Shown here piece by piece: positions 44,277 to 54,498 of a DNA stretch of 64,000 nt. The translations under genes and the position numbers were made by a program. Origin of the DNA: Blastobasis lacticolella. Its lineage: Eukaryota > Arthropoda > Insecta > Lepidoptera > Blastobasidae. The notes below the pieces were generated by a model that worked only from the letters and a program-made list of their open reading frames with translations, was not told where the DNA came from and did no database searches. Each line of letters opens with the position of its first letter. Within the stretch, counting starts at the first letter, position 1. The DNA lies in assembly GCA_905147135.1 (NCBI GenBank), contig LR990056.1, forward strand, positions 13,092,001-13,156,000. The letters run 5' to 3'.

Positions 44277-44461
44277 CCACCGGGCATTGGCGTATCTAGG
44301 GCTATTTTCCAGGGGGGGTCTGGCCCCTCAGGTGTCCGCTGTAGCAGAGTCAATCGCCAATGTACAGCCAGTGAGCACCCCATCCTGGGGTGGGCACCAG
44401 ATCATTCTGGGGTGGGCACGGCCCACCCGGCTCCCCCCCTTCCTACGTCTATGCCACCGGG
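44277..44461. mobile_element. hAT-type MITE, 169 bp, perfect 8-bp target duplication
   Basis: The element at 44,285-44,453 is flanked by CCACCGGG on both sides (44,277-44,284; 44,454-44,461). Its ends are imperfect inverted repeats, CATTGGCGTATCTAGGG against CATAGACGTAGGAAGGG, close to the CAGTGGCGTAGC-type tips of hAT elements. Too short to code for anything. Confidence 0.85.
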
Positions 44462-44934
44462 TCAGATAGTTTCGGTAGGCATTCAACGCTTGTTGATCAG
44501 TACTTTTTATGAGTAAGACATGTATGTAACATGTATGTGTAAAGTATGTATACCTGTGTAGGTATACCTATAAAACTATACAACGAAACTGTGCAGTGAA
44601 CAGACAGTTTAACGTGAACATATGTTACATAAACTAAAACGATTACAACCAATGAAATTGCACCGAAAAACGTAGCAAACACAGGTTCTGTTCCACCAAA
44701 CTGGAATATTTTCCTATATTTATTTTATGGTGCAATGACGTTTTCCAATATTAACCTATAAATTTTGCCATAAATGTTTTTTATTGAACACCGTTGAAAC
44801 GGAATTTATCGCTTGGTTAACGCCCTCACTGTTGGTTATAAATAATGACTCAGCGTTCCCGTTTCTCAGGGGATACGGTAATTTCTTATGATGTTTCAAA
44901 AAACCTTTGTGAATAAGCCCACCTATAAAATATG

Positions 44935-45120
44935 ACTTTGCGACATTTGGTGTCGAGACACTGGGTTCGCGGGGTCCGGAAGCAAACTCGGTATTCAAGG
45001 AGCTCAGTAAACGGCTCAGGGAGGCGACGGGTGACCCAGGGACTTTCTAGCGTAGCGGAGCGTCGTCATCCAGTGCAGAAATGCCGCCGCCATGATGGGC
45101 ACCTTACTTTGGGGCTCAAG
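44935..45120 (+). pseudogene. Reverse-transcriptase-like fragment
   Basis: The + strand reads G-P-E-A-N-S-V-F-K-E-L-S-K-R-L-R-E-A-T-G-D-P-G-T-F then a stop, with a shifted continuation. This resembles a region seen in the same protein class as the decayed reverse transcriptase at 18,165-19,400. Recall-based, low certainty. Confidence 0.4.
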
Positions 45121-46194
45121 TTTATAAGGTATATATATTTTATGTAGTAATATAAATATCCAGGGACGAAGCATTTCATTTATTCCAGTTACTAAAAATA
45201 AGGTTTTCTTATGATGCTTAGTTTTAGAAACAATATAAAACTCAAAATTTTTAATAGTGGGAAAAAGTACTCGATCCACACTTTTGATGTTATATTTCCA
45301 CACGATTCGCAATTACAGGACAAATTACAGTTTCAAATCAAGGTATGATACCCACCGTCAATATTGGTTGTTTTATAATCTAGATAGGTATTTGCGAGAT
45401 TTCTTTGTAAAACAGTTGACATCATGCAAATGTGAGACTGCTTACTAGATCATCAACGTCATCGCCTACATCATTGTAGACATCTATTTATATAACTTCT
45501 GAGGCCACACTGCTGAGACCTCACAAATCTTGATACTTACCAGTCCCCCCTAAATTTTTATAAAAAAAGTACAACTCCTCGAAAATCCAGCAAAGTCTAC
45601 GACAAAAGCCCTCTCAAAATACCTAATTAAAGACGAACAGCAACTACCACGGTGATATTGCGCTGACGATGCTCCCAGCGACCCAGTTCCGGGGCCCGAG
45701 GCCTATTTACAAGGCTTTTCGGCAATAATGACAGATGATCTCGCTACGCCTCTCCGCTCTGAGCAAATCTACGACGGGCGGGCCTAAGAAAGGTGCATTC
45801 CATAATCTTTTACGATTGTAGAAGAGAATGAAATTGTATGGAATTGACGTCCATTGTTGGCGTATCTCCTCTTCTATAATAATCTCCTGCTATATAATCC
45901 TTGATTTTAGAACGTACGTCTGTTGAAAAAGCAATAAAAACAAATAGATTCTCGAACGTTTTAAAACTATTTTTTGTTAGTTTATCCAGTGAGTATGAGT
46001 GTGAAAATGGCAGCACCCTGTTGTAAATTCCCTTTGTTTAGCAAGAATCACTTCATGGTAGCTTTCGTTGCAAGTACAATGTTCTGTGAATTGACTAATT
46101 AAGAGTCAAATCAGCAACTCTTTACTTTCACTCTTTCACTGTCAAAACAGATCACTTCTAAAACAGAATACGGGGTACGCGATCCGAACGAACG

Positions 46195-46392
46195 GTTCGT
46201 CCTTATGTCGTGGATCTTCCAGCTAACCGCACGAGCCGCTTTGACTCAACCTTTATAATATGTACTGCTAAGAAACGGAACACGTCTGCAAGTGAGTTCT
46301 CTGATAATTATAATTCGGACGCCTTTAAGGCCAGAGTGAATAGGCTGTTCCTAGACAGACATGCTCCATCTTCGGCCGAATCGTCACTAACC
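46195..46392 (+). pseudogene. LINE ORF2 C-terminal fragment
   Basis: Reads V-D-L-P-A-N-R-T-S-R-F-D-S-T-F and later F-K-A-R-V-N-R-L-F-L, the terminal motif of an insect LINE. It ends three bases before the MITE at 46,395. An F-K-A-R-V-N-R-L-F relative lies at 62,745-62,895 (minus). Confidence 0.6.
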
Positions 46393-46394
46393 AC

Positions 46395-46960
46395 CAGGGG
46401 CCTTACCATGAACTCTTATAGCAGGACCTAAACAGAACGGCCCTGCTTATTGTTCATTGTTCATTTATTGCATAAATTAAAAATTTACATGTCCACTTTG
46501 TTAAATTCAATTTTTTATCTGTTATTTTAACATATAACTTAAATTATATACACTACACAGGTATTAAATACACAGTATTTAACACCTATACTACAAATTG
46601 TATAGTATAGGTATCAAACACAGTACAGGTATTAAATATTGACACATTTAATGTTAATAATAATGTTAATTGTGTGAGCATGTTTGGGTCAATGACATTG
46701 TTTTATTCCTTTGTAGAAATCATCTATGTTGTAGCAAGCTATGCCAACCAAAACATTTTTTAATTTATTAGTGAATGTGTCGACATTTGATGCATCCCTT
46801 ACATCCGACGGTAATGCATTATATAGCTTAGGGCCTACAACATCCAGCATCTTGCTGCTTAGAACGAGACAGCGCTATACGTATCACATAAGCTTGTCTC
46901 GTTCAAACCGAAAGCAATTCTGTTAAGGTCCTGCTATAAGAGTTCATGGTAAGCCCTCAG
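46395..46960. mobile_element. MITE family M1, longer copy, 566 bp
   Basis: Inverted ends of about 40 bases: CAGGGGCCTTACCATGAACT with CTTATAGCAGGACCTAAACA, against CTGAGGGCTTACCATGAACT with CTTATAGCAGGACCTTAACA when the right end is reversed. It shares subterminal GCTTAGAACGAGA with the copy at 24,186-24,602 but has a different middle. Confidence 0.75.
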
Positions 46961-46964
46961 GTCA

Positions 46965-48375
46965 AATGCCTAGCTAGATTAATAAAAAGACTGTGACGTC
47001 AATTGTACAAGTGCGTCAAATGTACTCCTTTTTGTCATTTTCCTTTAATTAAAATTTATAATAATACGATTTCTTTTATTTTCTTGTACTGAATTATGGT
47101 TTTACATGAAACTCTACATTGAATCTAGTCAACTCCATTTATAGTTTCATCAATAGTCAAGTCAATATGTCTACTTTCATACAACATGAAGGCACCCAAT
47201 ATTTCTCCGAAACACAAAATGTTTTCCGATAACTGCGTTTGTCCAAAGTAGGCGAAATCAAACCAAACCGCCGCATCGTTCGTCGGACAACACTTCAAAC
47301 TGTAAAAAGTCCTTTAAATCCAATTTGTCCCGTCTCTTTTGAAGTGTCCGGCGCTGAAATCTCTTACGTCGACATTTACGAGCTTCGATTCTTGCAACTA
47401 TGTTGGAATTATGACTTCAGAGGATTTTGAGGGTGAAAGTGAAACAATTCCGAGGAAATCTGTGGAGTTTGATTTCATGGAAAAATGCACAAATCATAAT
47501 CTTCTCTTCTAAAAAAAATGTAGGTATGGTTGTTTGTTTGTTATTAGCTACTTATTTTTTATTTGCCATCATCATCAAACAATAAACACTGTTAGGGTGC
47601 GTGCGTCCTGCTTACCTAATATCTGGCTTTAGGTTTTAGGTCTAGATTTAATATTTAGAGCCATATTAACTAGTCGTTTATTATCAATGAAGTGCACAAT
47701 GACTACGAACTTCATCCCACTATGATGACGAAGCATTTTCTCTTTTTCCTTAATAGTCAAAATTTTATGTTCTTATTAATAGATATACTAAGCTACTGCA
47801 AAAACTAAACCAAACTACACTGAAATTTAAATGTGAGATTCGTAGACATGATTAAGCTTTTATAGGTTAGACAGAAGCTAGATTTATTGATAAATCTCAG
47901 AATTTTTTCTTTTTCTTAGTAGTACGAATTTTATGTTCTTATTAATATACATACTTAGCTACTGCAAGAACTACCTACCTATTAAAATGATTTATAATAA
48001 ATAAAAAGACTTGCTACATCCCTAGACACTTTTTATTGCAAATTACAACGTTAATTTACCTTCATTATGAATAACAAGACTGTTATAAAGCTTCGTGTGT
48101 TCTTTGTAAATGTAAAAGCAGAAGCAATTTAATTTATTTGCTCCCAAACATTCTTAAATTATTTGAGAGCACCTGCACAACGAGGTACTGTAACAAAACC
48201 GATTTGTCTGTCGCATAAAAGGAGAAATTGCTTTAGAATTAAAGTGGTGCCTTTTAAATTATAGGCCGATTTACTAGCAATTAAGAGACAATTTAAGCAT
48301 CAATGGTTTCTGATTCAAGTCTGAATCTGATTGTTATAACTTTTAGGTTCAATTAATTCTACAAAGTATATAAAT
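46965..48375. other. No gene recognised
   Basis: AT-rich. A related pair of stretches at about 47,750-47,830 and 47,905-47,985 share TTTATGTTCTTATTAATA and TAGCTACTGCAA, suggesting a small local duplication. Confidence 0.45.
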
Positions 48376-48379
48376 TAGA

Positions 48380-48522
48380 CTGGAAAATTGGCAGCAGCGC
48401 TTTCAATTGTTATATTTATAACACTGCGATCTCCAACCGAGCGTGGATATTATGGCAATAACATCCCCTTTCATGGGAGAGGCCCGAAGTTCTGCAGCGG
48501 ACTGATATGGGCTGTGATGATA
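48380..48522 (+). repeat. Dispersed repeat B, partial copy
   Basis: TGGAAAATTGGCAGCAGCGC, ACACTGCGATCTCCAACC, ATTATGGCAATAACATCCCC and GGGCTGTGATGAT match other repeat B copies. Confidence 0.6.
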
Positions 48523-49049
48523 AAGTATATAAATAAATAAAAAGGACTGAAATCATTACTAGTCAACCAATAGATGTTGAGATTGAATACAAAACAAAAT
48601 TTTGGTGATATTTGTAGTTAGAACGGCATTAAGCAAACTCACTTAAATAGTATTCTGTGCGGTCTAGAAGCGGTTCTACCGTGTTACCTATATGTACCCC
48701 TTACCTATAGGAAACCTCTTTAAATGAAGCAAAATATGTGTAACATCAAGAATATCCCACATCATTTCCACTAACATCACCGATTTAGAAAGAAAACTCG
48801 TCATTTCGACCGACTAAATTTAATAAAATATATTGTTCCGCCGAACATCAAAAGCATGAAAAGGAAAAGAGGAAGGAAAGTACACTGGTGTATGCTCTAC
48901 GCCGGCAACGGAAACGGTGTGACCGGCGACATTCTGATAAATATGTAGAGCAACTTACTTGGTGGTGTCGGTAAATACTATCGACGTGCACTGGCTTCAC
49001 ATGGGTATTCTCGAGTTTCTCTATTATAATGTGAATATTTTATATACAT

Positions 49050-49268
49050 TTTTTTTGTCATACAGTAGGCAAACAGGCAAGCGGGCCACCTGCTGGAAAG
49101 TGGTCATCACTGCCTATATACATTAGCAACATCAAGAGTATCGCCAATGCGTTGCCCACCTCTATAACACGTTGCTCTGGCAGCAAAAAGACAAATGCCC
49201 CTCCAATCCCAAAGCCACGGTTCCCCAAATCCCCACCCCATGGAGCACTGGAGACCTTACTTAACGGC
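49050..49268 (-). mobile_element. LINE 3'-tail family A copy, diverged
   Basis: T-run, GTCATACAGTAGGCAAACAG, GCAAGCGGGCCACCTGCTGG, then about 100 bp unlike the other copies. Poly-A end at the low coordinate. Confidence 0.55.
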
Positions 49269-49847
49269 AGAAACACAATACTATTTAAAAGAGTATTGTT
49301 TAGCTGCGGTATTCTGTAAGGTGGAGGTACTTCCCCAGTCGTACTTATACGTATGAAATTGGCGTTTTTTTTGTAATTACACGTTTGCTAAAATATTTTA
49401 ATTTTATGTGACATATTAAAATTAATACTTGATTTCGAATAAAAACAGAATAGGTATGCTTAAATGTGAGTATGTCCTTTAAACTGAATAAAAAAAAATC
49501 TCTTTATTTTATGAGGGTTTTAATATGTTTTGCCTCTTTAACCAGATGTAATTTCATGAAAGTTATCAAAATTAAATGGTACGCAACAATTAGTTTAACT
49601 TTGTCTGAACCTTCAAAGTTTCAAAGACGTTTCCAAGAAATTAAAAAATATTTCCTGTTTGAAAATTCCAAATTCCACCAAATTTGCTATACAAAACGCC
49701 AATTTCATAGGTAAGGACCTAATTAAGCGCTCCGCAAGAAATTCTCTCTCTCAAAATCAAAGTCCATTGTGTGGTTTTAAGAAGTTTGTGGATAAGGGGG
49801 ACCTTTGTAAACAACCTCTTGTAATAACTGTTTTTATCTTGTTTCAT

Positions 49848-50110
49848 GTCATCATCATCACAGCCCGTAACAGTCCACTGCAGGACTTAGGGCCTCTCCC
49901 ACGAGAGGGGAGGTTATCGCCCTAATCTCCACGCTTGGCAGGCGGGTTGGAGATCGCAGTGTTGTAAATATAACAATGGAAAACGCTGCTGCCCATTTTC
50001 CAGCCTACGGAGACTCTAGATCTTTTGTCTCGAAAACATTAGTCGCCTTGTACGACACCCACGAGTGTAACGGGTTGGTGCTATTCTACTCTGCTGGACA
50101 CCACACGGCT
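49848..50110 (-). repeat. Dispersed repeat B, near full length
   Basis: Starts CATCATCATCACAGCCCGTA and runs to GCTGGACACCACACGGC. Nearly the mirror of 36,252-36,516. Confidence 0.7.
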
Positions 50111-51176
50111 GTGTTGGACAGCATGGTTGTTTCATGTACAATAAAGTATATAATAATAATAGATTCTAATGTCCACTTTACTATATGCCAATGCCCTTTT
50201 CACACCACACGTTTAGTTCGTACTATTTTTTGTTTCATACTTAAAAAACGTCAAGCATTATTTTTACGAAAAGAAATATCGCGCCGTTTTCCCTTAGGCA
50301 GAAACCACATTGTTTCACTTGCTACGGTACTGACACCTCTATCGCTTTTTTCACATTCATCAACTTAGGCACGCAAGTACGTCAGTTGAGGGTACTCTTA
50401 ACCTGACCTTTTCTTAAACCATATTGAAGGAGCTTTGTCCGAAGACAATGTCACCCTTACAATTGTTATGTTATGTTACCTAAAAATATAAAAATCTAAA
50501 GTTATCTTCTTCAATTTGATCCCAATTATTACAGCAAATAAAATAAAAATTAAACTAAATTAAGGTATACACCAATTCCTATTGTACATAAAATCCAACA
50601 AAATGATAGCATTGCTTAATTACCTACTCATCTCTACCCAGAACCAGAGCTAGAAGGACTTCATGAATTATTATATTTCCTACATTCGAAGTAACAATGG
50701 AGAACGGTGACGGAAAAATAACTCATGTTAAAAGCAACATCAATCCTCCGATAATATCGTCTAGCGTTCTCAATTCTTTATTTCTCGGGAGAAGCGATAC
50801 GTATTATCGTTGACCTTTCAGTTATTCCATCACACAAACACAATAACATAGAATAGAGTGGATAAAGGCGCTTACGCATCGCATCTGAGCCGAGTTCGTA
50901 AAAATTGCAATCCGTAAGTTCACTAAGGCGCGGAATATATTAAGCGTCGGCGACGCAGGTTTATTAAGACCCAACCAAACCTGAGCTCAAAATACGCCGT
51001 CGCTGTGATAACGCCGCATATAGTCGATTGCGTCGGAAATTTTTAACGCGAGCTGTCCACACGATTTGTTCGACAAGTTTCACAAAAGCATTTTTTCTCC
51101 CATCTCCATTTCTCCTCTCTCGCTTAGCTCGGAAGCGATTGGTCCTAAAACACTAGTTCCCAAAGAGAAATTATGG

Positions 51177-51423
51177 TAGAGCTCGTCTAATCTAAAATGA
51201 CGCGCCCCACTATCGCATTACCGCAAGTTTAAAATATGGACGCAATACATATACAAATGCCGTTGTAATTGGTCATTCAGTTGCCGGTGAAATTCAAACG
51301 TAGGAATACGCGTCGTTCATTGGCTTCCACATAGATGAAGTGTCGTTATCAATATTTGCACTCACACATCGAAATCAACTAACTAAGTAGTGGGGCGCGT
51401 CATTTTAGACTAGACGAGCTCTA
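51177..51423. mobile_element. Mariner-type MITE, 243 bp, TA-flanked
   Basis: The element at 51,179-51,421 is flanked by TA. Its ~33-bp ends are inverted with one mismatch: GAGCTCGTCTAATCTAAAAT with GACGCGCCCCACTA against GAGCTCGTCTAGTCTAAAAT with the same continuation. Near-perfect ends suggest recent activity. No coding capacity. Confidence 0.85.
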
Positions 51424-51677
51424 CTCGTCGATATCTACGTTTCGGGTGACAGCTGTCGTTTGACAGCCATGACCGTTTTATGTTAATAAAACACGAAAAG
51501 AGAGGGGTGTTATAAGTTACGTGTCTATCTGTGGCTTTCTGTATTTGTCTGTGGCATCGTAGCGCCCGAGCGTTGCGGATGGAAAGTGTTTTCATTCCAG
51601 TTTAGTTGGTTCTTAGCTTTGTTTCAATAAAATGGGTTATTTAGTTTAAAAAATATTTATGTTTAAGTAAACTTGGT

Positions 51678-51699
51678 GGGGGGGGGGGGGGGGGGGGGG
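51678..51699 (+). repeat. 22-bp poly-G run
   Basis: Uninterrupted G22 in AT-rich surroundings. It may be an assembly-sensitive homopolymer, with G-quadruplex potential. Confidence 0.9.
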
Positions 51700-51814
51700 T
51701 TATCAGACTTTCTCTGTCGGTTAAGTTATGGTCTGTCGTTTCAATAGAGAAAGTGTATTATCTTTTTTCTTTAACGAAAATATCATACACATGATATTAC
51801 GTTATCTATAATTA

Positions 51815-51902
51815 CCTGACCTGCCAAATCCTGGATCATGGTCAAGGGGGACCCCGGGTCCTCGTGCGCGAGAGCACAACCGGGACATTAGCGCCAAGAT
51901 TA
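51815..51902 (+). repeat. SINE family 1 3'-part fragment
   Basis: AATTACCTGACCTGCCAAAT, CCTGGATCATGGTCAAGG, GTGCGCGAGAGCACAACCGG: the best-preserved 3' end of the family in the window. Confidence 0.65.
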
Positions 51903-51964
51903 TGAGATGATGATATAACGTCATCCTGTCTATAATAGTCATTCGTGTAATTTTTTATAAGTGT

Positions 51965-52232
51965 AAGGTATGTCCCAACAATACTAGAAATAAATCCGTA
52001 AGTAACTAAGTATTTTATTTAAAAATCCCATTCATTCCAAATGAATATAGACCTCACTTACTTACAAATCACGTGACTTCTAAGTCTACCCCGTTGGGCA
52101 CTAAATTCACCAGCTGGCCTGATAACTTCCAAGCTACATTCACATTCATTTCAAGCGACATTTCCGCCAGCCGGCAGGCCGCTGACAATGCTGCCTTTGT
52201 AAACTACTTTTCTACTTATAAGTTGATTTAGT
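51965..52232 (+). repeat. Unclassified dispersed repeat D, copy 2
   Basis: Matches 22,313-22,560 in order and orientation, with a ~20-base addition near ACATTCACATTCATTTCAAG. Confidence 0.65.
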
Positions 52233-52737
52233 AAAAAGAATACATACATTTTAGAAATACGGTACCGTTTATCTCTTAGTTATGATAATTTTATGAGTAT
52301 TCGCCAGTATGATTTTATTTCTTCAATTATAATATTTGTATGCCCACAATTGTGGTTAACACAGAAATACTCACATTATAATATCTTGATGAATCTGTAT
52401 GCCTACCTGTGTTACAAATAAATACCTTTGGCTTTGAATTATTTCACTATTATTGTAAGACCCTATAATATGTAATATCGGACATCATTTCCTCCCATTC
52501 GGATCAAACGCAGTGCGTAAAAGCTCTAATGCGGAAGGAAGACGGAGGGAAAAATGTTGAGATTGATTCGAGTCTCGCGTTTTAGACAGTCACGCTTACT
52601 CTTGTGGCACATGTGTAAAGGAGGTAGGCTATTGTGATAATTAACAACGTTTCTGAGAAAAAGCGTGTGTATCATGTTCAAAAAGGATAATAGTTTCATA
52701 TTAAATATCATATCATCCGGTTCCGCCTCTCTCTACT

Positions 52738-52785
52738 CAAAGTTCAAAGTTCAAAGTTCAAAAGTTCAAAGTAATTTATTTGTAA
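52738..52785 (+). repeat. Short tandem repeat (TTCAAAG)n
   Basis: CAAAGTTCAAAGTTCAAAGT and on, about five units of seven bases with one interruption. Confidence 0.85.
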
Positions 52786-52854
52786 CATAGGTCATCGACT
52801 CTTAATAGCTTCAAATTAAATATATTGTATGTATATATGTGACCGAATTAAAAT

Positions 52855-52940
52855 ACATAATTTAAATTTCTACTCGGCCGGCATCGAATCCGGGACCTTT
52901 GGATGGCAGACCGAAGACCAACTGAACCACTTAGGTCGTC
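52855..52940 (-). repeat. SINE family 2 head fragment
   Basis: AAATTTCTACTCGGCCGGCA, CGAATCCGGGACCTTTGGAT match the tRNA-like head of 22,065-22,312. Confidence 0.55.
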
Positions 52941-53094
52941 ATAATAACCTTTAACAACCCACTTAGCCATTAGACGGGGGAGGATTAAAAAGTACCCGTA
53001 TTTGTGGCGTTGCTGTTGTGAATTGACATTCTCTTTGGGTAGGTAGTGAAGGTAGGTATTTCAAATAACCGATAAGGTAATGGGGCAAATTCTG

Positions 53095-53292
53095 ACACGC
53101 AAGAGGTCCCGGGTTCGATTCCCGGCCGGGCAGAAATTGAAATGATGAATTTTAATTTCTGTTACGGGTCTGGGTGTTCTATGTATAATAAGTATGTATT
53201 TAAAAAGTATTTAAGTAGTTTATCAGTTATCTAGCACCCATAACACAAGCTTTGCTTACTTTGGGGCTAGATGGCGCTGTGTGAATTTGTCC
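53095..53292 (+). mobile_element. tRNA-derived SINE (family 2), 5'-truncated
   Basis: Starts inside the head (AGGTCCCGGGTTCGATTCCC), continues GGCAGAAATTGAAATGATGA and ends TGTGAATTTGTCCACGAATA. The A-box half is missing. Confidence 0.7.
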
Positions 53293-53299
53293 ACGAATA

Positions 53300-54040
53300 T
53301 TTATTATTTATGTGTGAATATTTTACAAATCCTTCGGCAGATTGTTTATTCTTACTTTTAATATGAAAAATATCTTTTTCCTATTACCTTTAGACACTGT
53401 CCCTACAGATATGCGACTCGTGTCACCGAAAACTAGGAAACTGTCTATCCACCTATAAAGTTTTAGCCCGACTTGTACCAAATTCTTAAACATGTGTAAA
53501 AATGACGCTTAACGTCATTTTGTATGAAGTTTTGTTCATCTTGGGCTTAAATGCAATTAAGAAAGGTGTAACTCGCCCGTATAGTGTGAAATACCCCGCA
53601 CGGCGAGAGTATTTCATACTACGTGCCCAATTACACTTCAAGTGGATTTGTTGATTAATTGCACCGGTTCACACCCACACCAAACAAGCGCAGGTTCATC
53701 GAGTTGCGGAGAATGGCCGGCCATTTCAGGCCTGCATTCTGCACCGGTCCGCTCACTTGGGCACGGTATGGCACACAAAAAGTCTCAGTTCTAATGAGTA
53801 CGCCACGCCGCTCGAAGTAATTTAGATCTTTATTGTGCAAATTTTACAACTCACTTGGTATTTGACCTCCTCACATACTAATGGTAAGTGACGATGCGGG
53901 TTGTAAGGGTATGAAGTCTACCCGAACATCATAGCAACTGTCACCTCTCCACTACGGTCTTCTCGTGACCACGGTGGGTGTAACCCTACCGAAACGTTGG
54001 TAAAACAAATCGAAAAGGTACGTCGCGTGTGAGTCCCGTT
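53300..54040. other. Flank of the gypsy element, no gene recognised
   Basis: Contains an imperfect palindrome near 53,585-53,635 (GTGTGAAATAC and GTATTTCATAC) and a stretch at 53,650-54,000 of higher GC without a convincing open frame. Confidence 0.4.
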
Positions 54041-54048
54041 TAATATAA

Positions 54049-54344
54049 TGTTGAGGATTAACTACCCTGCTTTGGGCTGTGGTGGGGCTAGTATTATAAA
54101 AGCTCACAGAAGGAAAGAGTCGGGGACATTCCTTTAGCGGGAGTCGCGCTGTGCGGACCTCAAGTTATCGGCGTACGGTGTGATCTGGACTTTGGTATCG
54201 TTGCTTTTGATCTTGATTGTCATTTATTTTGTGTGTTTGTGGTGATTTCCTTATTTGGCTTAATTCGTAAAGATTCTAAATTGTAATAAACTTTAGGTTA
54301 GTGAGTAATTTGTTTTTTTTATTTAAAATTCCACTACTGATCCA
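54049..54344 (+). repeat. 5' LTR (296 bp)
   Basis: Begins TG and ends CA. It carries a TATAAA box (54,095-54,100) and AATAAA (54,285-54,290), so U3, R and U5 are short. Identical by eye to 59,409-59,704. Confidence 0.95.
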
Positions 54345-54347
54345 ATA

Positions 54348-54361
54348 TCAGAAGTGGGATC
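54348..54361 (+). promoter_or_regulatory. Probable primer-binding site (tRNA-Leu-like)
   Basis: TCAGAAGTGGGATC, three bases after the LTR, is complementary to an internal part of the 3' end of an insect leucine tRNA as I recall it; the terminal TGG is absent. Internal priming of this kind is known in some gypsy groups. Confidence 0.5.
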
Positions 54362-54498
54362 TTAACCCAAATTTGCCTGTGATTATTGTTTCGCCATCCG
54401 TAGAATTTTCAAAATAAGGAAGTCACAACTACCCACATTTTTATTTCTTTACTCGTATTCCGCATTTAGTTTTGATTTATTGTTTGCGTGATTAAATC

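Noticed and set aside
49976..50368. 130-codon open frame on the plus strand
   Set aside because: Its first third is repeat B read through, and the remainder is AT-rich without motifs.
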